Shown: piece after piece, positions 1-8,012 of the stretch | How positions within the stretch are numbered: position 1 is the first letter of the stretch | Layout: every line of letters begins with the position of its first letter | Origin: Gammaproteobacteria bacterium | GTDB lineage: Bacteria > Pseudomonadota > Gammaproteobacteria > Tenderiales > Tenderiaceae | DNA length: 64,000 nt | Direction of reading: 5' to 3' | Assembly: GCA_016200485.1 (NCBI GenBank) | Contig: JACQEP010000013.1 | Location: 41,531 to 105,530, forward strand | Program-made: the position numbers and the translations under genes | The notes under the pieces: generated by a model | What the model was told of the DNA's origin: nothing | The model's input: only the letters and a program-made list of their open reading frames with translations | Database searches by the model: none

Positions 1-482
1 AATTGGTCGCGAAGCGCGTCCATCTGCCCCATACCGCCCTGGTTCGCCATGGTGTCCATCACCGACTTCAACACCTGTTGCCAGAACTGCGCCGGATCGG
101 CAAATATGCCATACATCACCAGCACACCTGCGATGCCGATCGCCGCCACCGCATCCAGCGTTAACGGCCAGGATTGAGTTTTGCGTAACAGCAGCGCCAA
201 CAACCACAGCGGCAGCCACAATACCAACCCGAACAACACGGCAACTGCGAATCCGGCTTGTCCCTGTACCAGAAACATGACCAACCCCATCAGCAAGCCA
301 GCGCCGCAAAACACCGATAATCCGCGCTGCGCCCCCATGCGTAATGTCACCAGCGCAACGGCAGCACCGCTCAACACGCTCAGTACTCCCAGGATCGGCA
401 CCAGGGAGAACAGTGCCATGACGGCCACTGCGAGAATAGCCTGCCATGGGCCGCGCATGATAAAGCGCGCAATCGCTAACAT
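1..482 (-). CDS. DUF2232-family membrane protein (3' end outside window)
   Basis: An open frame starts at an ATG at 482 (protein begins MLAIARFIMRGPWQAI) and runs off the left edge, so about 160 residues are visible. They are mostly hydrophobic, with several successive membrane segments separated by short polar turns. The gene lies 65 nt downstream of rpsR on the same strand, where many gammaproteobacteria carry a DUF2232 (YybS-like) integral membrane protein between rpsR and rplI. The family call rests on position and hydrophobic pattern; no catalytic motif is visible. Its biochemical function is not established. Confidence 0.7.
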   Translation of the reverse strand, partial: MLAIARFIMRGPWQAILAVAVMALFSLVPILGVLSVLSGAAVALVTLRMGAQRGLSVFCGAGLLMGLVMFLVQGQAGFAVAVLFGLVLWLPLWLLALLLRKTQSWPLTLDAVAAIGIAGVLVMYGIFADPAQFWQQVLKSVMDTMANQGGMGQMDALRDQ

Positions 483-547
483 TACCTTAAAGCGCCCTTT
501 ATCTTTTTAACTCCGTCCCGCACCCAAGGCATGAGACACAACAACTA

Positions 548-772
548 TTAATGCGAATCGCTGTACGGCAACAAGGCCAGGAAACGGGCGCGCTTGATTG
601 CAGTAGAGAGCTGACGCTGATAACGCGCGTTGGTACCCGTGATCCGGCTTGGAACGATCTTGCCGGTCTCAGTGATGTACTGACGCAAGGTACCGATGTC
701 TTTGTAATCGATTTCCTTTACGCCTTCAGCGGTAAAGCGGCAAAACTTGCGACGACGAAATTGACGTGCCAT
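548..772 (-). CDS. rpsR: 30S ribosomal protein S18
   Basis: The 74-residue protein is basic and full-length for S18. It carries the family core: RRRKFCRF near residue 7, [12 protein letters not shown] around 22-33, and [12 protein letters not shown] around 44-55. S18 binds S6 on the 30S platform. The gene follows priB and rpsF on the same strand, the usual rpsF-priB-rpsR order, so it is probably cotranscribed from the promoter upstream of rpsF. Confidence 0.98.
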   Translation of the reverse strand: MARQFRRRKFCRFTAEGVKEIDYKDIGTLRQYITETGKIVPSRITGTNARYQRQLSTAIKRARFLALLPYSDSH

Positions 773-829
773 GTTGATCTCCTAAAATAAATTCTGTTTG
801 TTTGCGTGGAACGGGTTTAAATCCCGCCC

Positions 830-1132
830 CTACCCTAATTCAATACGCTGTGCATGTAGAATCAGTCTACTCTGCCCTTGGCGACTGTCGGCGCGAGTTA
901 CAAAACCGCTGATTTCAACTAACTGTCCGATCTGTAATCGAACTGCGGTTTTCGTTAACTCATCACCGGCGGCAATCACAACTATCTTGCAATATGCCTC
1001 GCGTTCCATGCCTGCTTCTGCTTGCCTGGAACGATGTTCCAAGGTGAAGCGGGTAAGCGGGACGCCAGCCGGTGAGTAACGCGTTTCGGCCGCTTTACAA
1101 ATAATTCCGGCCAGGCACCACTGATTCTCCAA
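830..1132 (-). CDS. priB: Primosomal replication protein N (PriB), TTG start
   Basis: The 100-residue single-OB-fold protein aligns with E. coli PriB over its whole length (SPAGVPLTRFTLEHRS near 20-35, ending LILHAQRIEL). PriB is the ssDNA-binding primosome component that links PriA to DnaT during replication restart. It sits between rpsF and rpsR as expected. The start is unusual: the only plausible codon is TTG at 1132, five nucleotides past the rpsF stop. The frame has a stop a few codons upstream and no in-frame ATG or GTG before it. Translation is therefore probably coupled to rpsF. Confidence 0.93.
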   Translation of the reverse strand: MENQWCLAGIICKAAETRYSPAGVPLTRFTLEHRSRQAEAGMEREAYCKIVVIAAGDELTKTAVRLQIGQLVEISGFVTRADSRQGQSRLILHAQRIELG

Positions 1133-1137
1133 ACGAC

Positions 1138-1506
1138 TTAAGCGTCAACCGCTTCGCGGGCTTCGAAACGCTCTTCGCGCTCGTCATCCTTGCGATTCAA
1201 CATCGGAGAAGCGTCGGTAACCGCTTCTTCACGACGGATAATCATGTTGCGAATCACGGCGTCATTGAAACGGAAGGCATTGCCCAGCTCGGTGATGACA
1301 TGGTCGGTACACTCTATGTTCATCAACACGTAGTGAGCCTTGTGCGCCTTCTGGATAGGATAGGCCAGCTGACGACGGCCCCAATCTTCCAAACGATGAA
1401 TTTTGCCGGCATCGCCCTCGATCATCGAGCGATAACGTTCAATCATGGCGGGCACCTGCTCACTTTGATCCGGGTGAACCAGGAATACAACTTCATAATG
1501 TCTCAT
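1138..1506 (-). CDS. rpsF: 30S ribosomal protein S6
   Basis: This 122-residue protein begins [15 protein letters not shown], the canonical S6 N-terminus. Typical core segments follow ([23 protein letters not shown]). The acidic/charged C-terminal extension (residues ~100-122) is common in S6. The ATG at 1506 was preferred over an upstream in-frame codon at 1668 because it matches the family start and has GAGGAG nearby (CGTGAGGAGCG). It is the first gene of rpsF-priB-rpsR and is preceded by a promoter and a leader hairpin. Confidence 0.97.
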   Translation of the reverse strand: MRHYEVVFLVHPDQSEQVPAMIERYRSMIEGDAGKIHRLEDWGRRQLAYPIQKAHKAHYVLMNIECTDHVITELGNAFRFNDAVIRNMIIRREEAVTDASPMLNRKDDEREERFEAREAVDA

Positions 1507-1533
1507 GCTAAAACGCTCCTCACGGTTTAAGCA

Positions 1534-1557
1534 GTCTTCCGCACCATGCGGTAAGAC
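1534..1557 (-). promoter_or_regulatory. rpsF mRNA leader stem-loop
   Basis: The transcript strand has arms GTCTT-A-CCGCA and TGCGG-AAGAC around a TGG loop, i.e. ten base pairs with one bulged A. It lies about 27 nt before the rpsF ATG. S6:S18 complexes are known to autoregulate through structures in rpsF leaders, so this hairpin is a candidate. Its match to the published motif was not tested. Confidence 0.45.
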
Positions 1558-1595
1558 AAGGAGTACCATCCCCAAGGGGAATGGCAAGGCCCGGT

Positions 1596-1624
1596 ATTTT
1601 AATGGACTTTCCCTAAGAAAACAA
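1596..1624 (-). promoter_or_regulatory. Probable sigma-70 promoter of rpsF operon
   Basis: Read on the minus strand there is a -35-like TTGTTT (1624-1619), a 17-nt spacer and a good -10 TAAAAT (1601-1596). This lies about 90 nt upstream of the rpsF start, in the only sizeable AT-rich stretch before the operon. The -35 matches only the TTG part of the consensus. Confidence 0.5.
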
Positions 1625-2029
1625 TTAATTCGGGGCTTGAGTGGCTGCCCCCCAGCCGAGCCGCCCAATCATCCCATACCCCGTTCTTGCGGGTTTACCG
1701 AAGGAGTGGCTTGTAATCCTTGAAGGTCAGCACCTCGTTTATTCTCTTCAACCGTGCAAAGGGCCTGAGCTGGAGGCTCAAATAAGCATTTCATCCCCAT
1801 ATGCTATTATTAAAGTGCCTCTAAATTAGGCTGAGTTTCAACAGGAAGGAAGCCAGCATGATGAAAAATATGGAAATTATGGACCAGACTCAGACGTTAC
1901 AAGTCGTTATCGGTTGGTACTCGCGATGAATACGGGGTCAACACCGAACTCCTCTCACAGGTAGACAACACGGTTTGATACCAGTAACTCCAGCGCGCCA
2001 AACCATCCTCAATATCAACGGTTATTGTG
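1625..2029. other. Intergenic region between rpsF operon and Crp/Fnr gene
   Basis: About 400 nt separate the divergent rpsF operon and the regulator gene at 2030. Apart from the rpsF promoter and the tiny ORF at 1858 nothing firm is visible. The stretch around 1785-1830 is AT-rich and may hold the regulator's promoter, but no convincing -35/-10 pair was found. Confidence 0.5.
1858..1929 (+). CDS. Tiny ORF with strong RBS, function unknown
   Basis: A 23-codon frame starts MMKNMEIMDQTQT after a strong AGGAAGGA ribosome-binding site 9-10 nt upstream, and ends at a TGA. The +1-shifted frame stays open for another ~17 codons. This may be the 5' end of a frameshifted gene, or a short leader peptide upstream of the Crp/Fnr gene 100 nt further on. 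The protein is not recognised. Confidence 0.25.
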   Translation: MMKNMEIMDQTQTLQVVIGWYSR

Positions 2030-2713
2030 ATGACTGCGGCACTCATCCGCCGTCTAGCCAGCAGTTTTCCGGCACTTGGTGAACCCGGGAGCCCCCTCTT
2101 CAGTTTTCTTGCTGAACATGGACGGGTGATCAGCGTGCTTGCCGGTGCGCCGCTGTTTCACGCCGGCGCCACCTGTGACGAGTTTATTCTCACATTGGAA
2201 GGGACGATACGGGTGCAGAAAGTCAGCGCCGATGGACACGAAATCGTGCTATTCAGAGTGGACAGCGGTCATTCCTGTATCCTCACCAACAGTTGCCTGC
2301 TCGGCGGTCATGACTATCCGGCCGCAGGCGTTGCGGAAACGGACTGCCAGCTATTGCTGCTGGCCGCCACGCATTTTCAGCACGCACTCGCTCAATTTGA
2401 TAACTTCCGTCAATTTGTTTTCGCCGGCATCAGCGATGGCGTGAACAACATCGTCGATCTGCTCGAAGCGGTCGCCTTCGGTCCCCTGAATCAGCGGTTG
2501 GCACATCTGCTGCTGTTGCGCGCCAACGGCGGCCGCCTCGTCATCAAGACCACTCACCAAGCGTTGGCGATGGATCTCGGTACTGCCCGTGAGGTTGTCA
2601 GCCGTTTACTAAAAGAATTTGAACATCATGGATTAGTTCGCCTAAGCAGGGGCAAAGTGCAGATTCTAAATCCAGAGAAATTACAAAACATCAGTCACGG
2701 CCTTGATCAGTGA
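2030..2713 (+). CDS. Crp/Fnr-family transcriptional regulator
   Basis: The 227-residue protein has an N-terminal cyclic-nucleotide-binding-like beta-roll (residues ~20-140, e.g. GAPLFHAG, EFILTLEGTIRVQK, EIVLFRVDSG). The C-terminal winged helix-turn-helix has the Crp-type recognition block MDLGTAREVVSRLLKEFE followed by a wing ending VRLSRGKVQIL. It lacks the N-terminal cysteine cluster of FNR, so an oxygen-sensing Fe-S cluster is not supported; the ligand is unknown. The start is GTG 2027 or ATG 2030; ATG was taken although no good Shine-Dalgarno is seen. It is followed 87 nt later by a DUF2892 gene, which it may control. Confidence 0.88.
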   Translation: MTAALIRRLASSFPALGEPGSPLFSFLAEHGRVISVLAGAPLFHAGATCDEFILTLEGTIRVQKVSADGHEIVLFRVDSGHSCILTNSCLLGGHDYPAAGVAETDCQLLLLAATHFQHALAQFDNFRQFVFAGISDGVNNIVDLLEAVAFGPLNQRLAHLLLLRANGGRLVIKTTHQALAMDLGTAREVVSRLLKEFEHHGLVRLSRGKVQILNPEKLQNISHGLDQ

Positions 2714-2800
2714 GTTTGTCACAGATACTTAAGCCACATTGGCGTTTAATAATAATTCGGCACCATTCGTTGCCGAAAGCAAAACAAGGAGGTGAGAACT

Positions 2801-3175
2801 ATGTTTACCGATACTAAAAAACTCGGCGCACTTCAGAACGTCGGTCTCTGGGATCGGATACTGCGTGTCATCATTGGCAGCGGTCTCATCGCCGTCGTGC
2901 TCGTTGACCTCTACCAAAGGACCGATTTGGGTTGGCATGCCTATCTGCCGATCATTGCGATTTACCCGATGCTAACCGGCATCTTAGGCTTTGATCCGCT
3001 TTACTCAAGCGTCAACTATCGAACCTGCGACAGTTCCATGCGCAATCGCTGCGGAACGTTCCCGTTTGAAGTCGAGGCGGCGTTCGGTAAAGACGTAAAG
3101 TGTGATGAGACCTATCACGATTGCAGCCTGTCCGGCAATGACCACGTAAGTGGCAGCAAGACATCGCACGCATAA
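2801..3175 (+). CDS. DUF2892 (YgaP-like transmembrane) protein
   Basis: The 124-residue protein begins MFTDTKKLGALQNVG. The characteristic DUF2892 block NVGLWDRILRVIIGSGLI (residues ~13-31) is followed by a second membrane segment ending in GILGFDPLYS. The C-terminal ~50 residues are soluble and contain five cysteines, longer than the minimal family member. The ATG at 2801 was chosen over an in-frame GTG at 2792 because a perfect AAGGAGGT sits 7 nt before it. It lies downstream of the Crp/Fnr gene on the same strand. DUF2892 proteins often accompany rhodanese or sulfur/heterodisulfide genes, but none is visible here. Confidence 0.82.
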   Translation: MFTDTKKLGALQNVGLWDRILRVIIGSGLIAVVLVDLYQRTDLGWHAYLPIIAIYPMLTGILGFDPLYSSVNYRTCDSSMRNRCGTFPFEVEAAFGKDVKCDETYHDCSLSGNDHVSGSKTSHA

Positions 3176-3215
3176 CGTCTGCACGTTTCCCGTGAAACCG
3201 CTTTACCAACAGAGG

Positions 3216-3246
3216 TACCACGGACGGGTTTCTCCCGTCCGTGGTA
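3216..3246. terminator. Perfect 13-bp hairpin between convergent genes
   Basis: TACCACGGACGGG (3216-3228), a TTTCT loop, and its exact complement (3234-3246). It lies between the convergent DUF2892 and rlmB genes, where a bidirectional terminator is expected. No T-tract follows on either strand, so intrinsic termination is uncertain. Confidence 0.55.
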
Positions 3247-3273
3247 GAACGGTTAACGCAACCCGGCAGACTA

Positions 3274-4017
3274 CTAGCCTCGTGTTCTTTGCCGCACCGC
3301 CTCAAACAGACAAATGCCCGTCGCGACAGAGACATTAAGGCTTTCAACGCTACCGGCCATCGGAATGTGAACTAACAAGTCACAGTGTTCGCGGGTCAAG
3401 CGCCGCATCCCCTGCTCCTCCGCGCCCATCACCAATGCCAACGGCCCTTTCAGATCGGTCTGGTAAAGGCTAGCCTCGGACTCACCGGCCGCACCAATCA
3501 ACCAAATACCTCGTTCCTGCAAGTCCCGTAGCGTACGGGCCAGATTGGTCACCTGGAAGAAGGGCACGCTTTCAGCAGCGCCACAAGCGACCTTACGGAC
3601 GACGGGCGTAAGACCCGCAGCCTTGTCCTTGGGGACGATGACGGCATCAACGCCAGCGGCATCCGCCGAGCGCAGACAGGCCCCCAGGTTTTGGGGATCC
3701 TGCACCCCATCCAGGATCAACAAGAAGGCCGGATGATCGAGCCCCTCCAGCAAATCCTCAAGGTGACCGGCCACAACCGGGGGCTCGGCGCCACTCAACA
3801 TGGCCACGACCCCCTGATGACGCTCCCCCTCGGCGGCGTCATCCAGAGCCTCGCGCTTCACCTTGCGGAGAGTGACCCCGGCATTTCTGGCCTGATCCAG
3901 CAGCTTGGTCAGGCGAGGGTTCATGCGCCCATCCTCGGCGATCAATAACTCCTGCACCGCACCAGGACGCCGCAAGGCCGCCGAAACGGCGTGGATACCA
4001 TAAACACAGCGACTCAC
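3274..4017 (-). CDS. rlmB: 23S rRNA (guanosine-2'-O-)-methyltransferase RlmB
   Basis: The 247-residue SpoU/TrmH-family (SPOUT) methyltransferase has all three signature motifs: NLGACLRSADAAGVDAVIVP around 110-130, ALVMGAEEQGMRRL around 195-208, and IPMAGSVESLNVSVA around 218-232. The substrate-binding N-terminal domain is intact. RlmB 2'-O-methylates G2251 in the 23S peptidyl-transferase region. It starts with GTG overlapping the rnr stop (GTGA), so rnr and rlmB are translationally coupled, as in many gammaproteobacteria. Confidence 0.96.
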   Translation of the reverse strand: MSRCVYGIHAVSAALRRPGAVQELLIAEDGRMNPRLTKLLDQARNAGVTLRKVKREALDDAAEGERHQGVVAMLSGAEPPVVAGHLEDLLEGLDHPAFLLILDGVQDPQNLGACLRSADAAGVDAVIVPKDKAAGLTPVVRKVACGAAESVPFFQVTNLARTLRDLQERGIWLIGAAGESEASLYQTDLKGPLALVMGAEEQGMRRLTREHCDLLVHIPMAGSVESLNVSVATGICLFEAVRQRTRG

Positions 4018-6407
4018 CGGCGGCCTCGGCGCTTCTTCTTGGTCCCTCCGCCGGAGTCCGGCTTCTTGTCCGAATCAGCCTTGGCCGTTTTCTTACCACC
4101 CTTGCCTCTGGGCGCACTCGTCGCTTGGCGTTTGGCCTTATGCTCGCCAACAGTAGCGGGCTTGCCCTTACCGGACCGTCCACCAGGTTTGCGTTTGCCT
4201 TTATCGGCATCGGCCGATGAGGGCACGACGACGCCATCCTCGACCAATTCAAAGTCGATACGACGACGATCGAGATCGACCCGCGCCACCTTGACCCGCA
4301 CCTTGTCGGCCAGCCGATAGCTACGGTGGCTGCGCTCACCCACCAGGCGATGACGCGCCGGATCATAGTGATAATAATCTAGCGGGAAAGCGGTGATGTG
4401 CGCCAAACCCTCAACAAAAATCTCATTCAGCGAAACAAAGATACCAAAGCTCGTGACGCTACTGATAATGCCATCGAACTCCTCGCCAACGCGATCCATC
4501 ATGTATTCGCATTTCAACCAATCGACGGCATCACGCGTCGCATCATCGGCACGCCGCTCGGTCATCGAGCAATGCTCACCGAAAGACAACATCTCAGCGA
4601 CGCCGTATTCAAAACGATTCACCGGCTGACGGCGCACCAGATGACGCAGTGCGCGATGCACCAGCAAATCCGGATAGCGGCGGATCGGCGAGGTGAAGTG
4701 GGTATAGGATTCAAACGATAGGCCAAAGTGGCCGATGTTTTCCGGACTGTACACCGCCTGACTCAAGCTGCGCAGCATCACGGTCTGAATCAAATGCACA
4801 TCCGGCCGGTCGGCGATACTGGCCAACAACTTGGCGTAGTGCTTCGGTTCAGGTTCTTCGCCACCGCCCAGACTCAGACCTAACTCACTGAGAAAATCAC
4901 GCAAATTGGCCAGTTTTTCCTCGGAAGGACCGCTGTGGACGCGATACAGGGCCGGGATTTCGTTTTTCAACAGGAACTCGGCAGCGCAAACATTCGCCGC
5001 GATCATGAATTCCTCGATCAAGCGATGTGCGTCGTTACGTTCCACCGGCACAATTTTCTCGATCTTGCGGTCGCCGCCGAACATGATACGTGTCTCGGTG
5101 GTTTCAAAATCGATCGCACCGCGCTTGTCGCGCTGACCACGAAACACTTTGTACAACTCATAGAGATTTTCCAGATACGGTACCAAATGTTCATTCGTGC
5201 GCCGCAATTCCACGTCACGATCAACCACCATTGCGGCAACCTCGGTGTACGTCAACCGTGCTGCCGAACACATCACCGCTTCAATAAACTCATAACGTTT
5301 CACCGTGCCGCTGGGAGTGATTTCCATATCACAGACCATGCACAAACGATCCACTTTAGGATTGAGTGAACAGAGGCCATTGGACAGAATCTCCGGCAGC
5401 ATCGGAATCACCCGACCCGGGAAATAAACCGAGTTGCCGCGATTACGCGCTTCTTTATCCAGTGAGGTGACAGGATTCACATAATGTGACACATCGGCAA
5501 TTGCCACCAACAGGCGCCATCCCTTGCCCTGACGCTCGCAATACACCGCATCGTCAAAGTCACGGGCGTCTTCACCATCAATCGTCACCAATGGCAACTG
5601 GCGCAAATCCACGCGCCCCAGTTTGCTTTCTTCTGGCACGTCGCGCTTGAGCCCCGCGATCTCCTGCTCCACCTCTTTTGGCCATTCGAGCGGTAATTGA
5701 TGAGCGCGGATGGCAATGTCGATCTCCATCCCAGGCGCCATGTGGTCACCCAGGATTTCAACAATTTTACCGATCGGCTGCGCACGGGAGCTAGGCTGCT
5801 CGACTATCTCCGCCAGCACGATCTGGCCATCGGTAGCACCACCGCGATACTCAGCGGGAACCAGAATATCCTGGGTAATGCGCTTATTGTCCGGCACCAC
5901 AATCCCGACGCCGTGTTCCAGAATGAAACGGCCGACGACTTGATTATTGGCGCGCTCAAGCACCTCAACGACAGCGCCCTCGCGACGGCCACGGCGATCG
6001 ACACCCGATACCCGCGCCAGCACCCGGTCGCCGTGTAACAGGGCGCGCATCTGCTTCGCCGACAAGAACAAATCCTCGCTGCCATCGTCCGGAATCAGGA
6101 AGCCATAACCATCGGCGTGTCCTGTCACCCGGCCACTGATCAGTGACATTTTCTGTACCAAGCCGTAACTGTCGCGCCGGTTTTTAGCCACCTGGCCATC
6201 GCGCTCCATCGCCCGCAGACGACGGCGCAGCGCCTCGAGATCGGTCTCATCCTCCAGGTTCAATAGTCCCGCGATGCGCGCGAAACTCATCGGCCCGTCT
6301 TCTTTGGCCAGAACCTCCATAATCACTTCCCGGCTCGGGATGGGGCGTTCGTATTTTTCGGCCTCGCGATCGGCGTAAGGGTCGACCACGGTTTTGCGTG
6401 ATGCCAT
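4014..6407 (-). CDS. rnr: Ribonuclease R
   Basis: The 797-residue protein has the RNase R architecture: an N-terminal winged-helix (residues ~25-90), cold-shock OB domains, and an RNB catalytic core with TIDGEDARDFDDAV (Mg-binding acidic cluster). An S1 domain follows (EFDGIISSVTSFGIFVSL), then a long Lys/Gly-rich tail. It is a processive 3'-to-5' exoribonuclease that degrades structured RNA. The ATG at 6407 is preceded by AGGAAGGAAAA. tRNA-Leu lies immediately upstream on the opposite strand; rlmB overlaps its end. Confidence 0.98.
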   Translation of the reverse strand: MASRKTVVDPYADREAEKYERPIPSREVIMEVLAKEDGPMSFARIAGLLNLEDETDLEALRRRLRAMERDGQVAKNRRDSYGLVQKMSLISGRVTGHADGYGFLIPDDGSEDLFLSAKQMRALLHGDRVLARVSGVDRRGRREGAVVEVLERANNQVVGRFILEHGVGIVVPDNKRITQDILVPAEYRGGATDGQIVLAEIVEQPSSRAQPIGKIVEILGDHMAPGMEIDIAIRAHQLPLEWPKEVEQEIAGLKRDVPEESKLGRVDLRQLPLVTIDGEDARDFDDAVYCERQGKGWRLLVAIADVSHYVNPVTSLDKEARNRGNSVYFPGRVIPMLPEILSNGLCSLNPKVDRLCMVCDMEITPSGTVKRYEFIEAVMCSAARLTYTEVAAMVVDRDVELRRTNEHLVPYLENLYELYKVFRGQRDKRGAIDFETTETRIMFGGDRKIEKIVPVERNDAHRLIEEFMIAANVCAAEFLLKNEIPALYRVHSGPSEEKLANLRDFLSELGLSLGGGEEPEPKHYAKLLASIADRPDVHLIQTVMLRSLSQAVYSPENIGHFGLSFESYTHFTSPIRRYPDLLVHRALRHLVRRQPVNRFEYGVAEMLSFGEHCSMTERRADDATRDAVDWLKCEYMMDRVGEEFDGIISSVTSFGIFVSLNEIFVEGLAHITAFPLDYYHYDPARHRLVGERSHRSYRLADKVRVKVARVDLDRRRIDFELVEDGVVVPSSADADKGKRKPGGRSGKGKPATVGEHKAKRQATSAPRGKGGKKTAKADSDKKPDSGGGTKKKRRGRR

Positions 6408-6479
6408 GTTGTTGATTTTCCTTCCTATGTATGTAATTTAGTAGTTCGCCAGTTTCCAGTGCGAACTTGTAGCGGCTAT

Positions 6480-6506
6480 TTGACAATCTAACCGCATCCT
6501 TGTAAA
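6480..6506 (+). promoter_or_regulatory. Promoter of tRNA-Leu
   Basis: A perfect -35 TTGACA (6480-6485) is followed after 15 nt by TGTAAA (6501-6506), then the GC-rich discriminator GCGCGG typical of stringently controlled stable-RNA promoters. It ends about 24 nt before the tRNA. Confidence 0.6.
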
Positions 6507-6529
6507 GTGCGCGGCCTATACACCACCAT

Positions 6530-6616
6530 GCCGAGGTGGCGAAATTGGTAGACGCACTAGCTTCAGGTGCTAGCGGGGGAAACCCCATGGAGGTTCAAGT
6601 CCTCTCCTCGGCACCA
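6530..6616 (+). tRNA. tRNA-Leu (anticodon CAG)
   Basis: This 87-nt class-II tRNA has acceptor arms GCCGAGG (6530-6536) and CCTCGGC (6606-6612), discriminator A and an encoded CCA (6614-6616). The D-arm is AATTGGTAGACGC. The anticodon stem CTAGC/GCTAG encloses the loop TTCAGGT with anticodon CAG at 6564-6566. A long variable arm (GGGGGAAACCCC) is followed by a GGTTCAAGTCC T-loop. Its 3' end faces the accessory region that begins at 6617. Confidence 0.97.
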
Positions 6617-6730
6617 CTTAAGAAACCACCCCAGACCATCAAAGACCGCATTATACATTGATTTTCAATGAAATTTGTGGAATTCATGAATTTGGTTGCT
6701 TGTCTCTCATGATCTGTTATGTCGGATCCG

Positions 6731-6759
6731 TGGAACGTGGGTGGAACGCAGATGGAACG
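6731..6759. repeat. Three TGGAACG repeats with 11-bp period
   Basis: TGGAACG occurs at 6731-6737, 6742-6748 and 6753-6759, exactly 11 bp apart (one helical turn), about 115 bp past the tRNA-Leu 3' end. Spacing of this kind is seen in protein-binding arrays such as integrase arm sites. No integrase gene is present. Confidence 0.6.
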
Positions 6760-7234
6760 AAAAATCGCTCCTCGCAGTTGCTTCCAACCCACGCTCTACA
6801 TATCAACCAAGCGATTCCGATTCCCTCCACCATTCTTCCTAAGCAATCTCGAGCATCAACATCCATATAACAATGTAGTTTGATGAGCCAATTTGGCTCG
6901 TATTAAGGACAAGCCCTCAAAATGGCATATTTTACGATATAACCTATTGAACGTCTCAAAACCCCGAATCATCTAACCAGCATTTATCTATCATTTTCCG
7001 CGGTGATCAATTTTTCTTATTCTGTCACAATGGTCGGGCTCAGTGAGACCCCTTCCACTAGTCGCGCACGACGCAGCATACCATAGTCCTTTTTACCAAT
7101 ATGGGCAAAGCACCTCTGTTATTCTATCGATAGACTAAAACTCTCTCAAACCTTCGCCGCTATTCCCAGGCTTATGAATAGCGCTTCCCTCCTGGAGCAC
7201 CACCTCTTTATTGACATACATTAAATATTGTAAT

Positions 7235-7381
7235 GTACACGACGTCGCGGCCATCATCTTTGCTCACAATCATCCCAGCGGCGTTGCGGAACCGTCCCAT
7301 GCCGACCAGAGCCTGACCCAGTGCCTAAAAGATGCACTGGTGTTGTTGCTGGTGCTGCCATCCATCGCATCCTTGCAATAG
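7235..7381 (+). pseudogene. radC (JAB-domain) gene remnant
   Basis: Translation from 7235 gives [20 protein letters not shown] and then a [16 protein letters not shown] segment. This is the metal-binding JAMM block (HNHPSG) and following helix of RadC-family proteins, normally in the C-terminal third of a ~220-residue protein. The upstream part is absent. The downstream part goes out of frame and stops at 7379-7381. Orphan radC genes are common in integrative elements. Confidence 0.72.
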
Positions 7382-7706
7382 CGTGCCCGCATTCCGCTTT
7401 TCGGACACAGTCAACGTCGGGGTGGCGCTGATCGACTGCGGCTGTTTGTACCCAATACGATCAGCTAAATCGTGCCCCACCAAATTTTCTACATTGGTAA
7501 CTCCTGGTGAGTTGAAGCGTTGCGATCAACACCTCGCTGGATACAAGACTAGGCCGGGGACGACATTAAGACCAATTGAATGTAACACCAATTAGTATTG
7601 AGAAAGATCAATATATGAAGGTTGGGGGAGAGACCTGCGGAATCTAGTATCTTTCGGCGCCGGGACCAACGCCAGCAGGCTTGTTTCCTGCGGCTAATAG
7701 CACGCT

Positions 7707-8012
7707 TCAGTCGGTGTCATCAGTGGGACGGTTATCCGCGTTGAGTACGCGCACAGCCGCGCGCGCCAGCATGTGGGAGGCCACCGGCAGCGTCGCCCAG
7801 ACGATGGCCACGATCGCCAGCGCACGGACAGTCCAGGCGGAGTCGCCGCCAATAAGTGCGACGCCGAGCACGATGCCAACGATGCCTAGCGATCCAGCCT
7901 TGGTAGCCGCGTGCTGGCGTGACAATGCGTCGGGGAGCAGGAATAGCCCGATGCTTGCCAACAGCAACACGAGCGCACCCAATGCCAACAGAATGTTTCC
8001 GGCGGCGTTCAT
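7707..8012 (-). CDS. mrpG: Na+/H+ antiporter subunit MrpG (MnhG)
   Basis: A 101-residue membrane protein with three hydrophobic segments and the MnhG/PhaG core (GLFLLPDALSRQHAATKAGSLG). It is the last gene of the Mrp operon and its ATG overlaps the mrpF stop (ATGA). MrpG is a small subunit of the hetero-oligomeric Na+(K+)/H+ antiporter complex in the inner membrane. Confidence 0.93.
   Translation of the reverse strand: MNAAGNILLALGALVLLLASIGLFLLPDALSRQHAATKAGSLGIVGIVLGVALIGGDSAWTVRALAIVAIVWATLPVASHMLARAAVRVLNADNRPTDDTD

Larger units (their letters stand above)
6617..7706. other. Gene-poor junction downstream of tRNA-Leu
   Basis: More than 1 kb without an intact gene. It begins at the tRNA 3' end and is AT-richer than the Mrp operon that follows. 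It contains a short phased direct repeat (6731-6759) and a radC remnant (7235-7381). The rest (6900-7230 and 7390-7700) shows no recognisable coding or RNA feature and looks like decayed mobile DNA. Confidence 0.6.

Noticed and set aside
181..510. 109-codon plus-strand frame at the left edge
   Set aside because: It is antisense to the hydrophobic DUF2232-like gene; its Asn/Thr/Pro-rich translation is a typical shadow.
7390..7600. Possible IS21-like terminal repeats (CGGACAC, GCGATCAACAC)
   Set aside because: Only isolated short similarities; no istA/istB coding remnants could be found in any frame.
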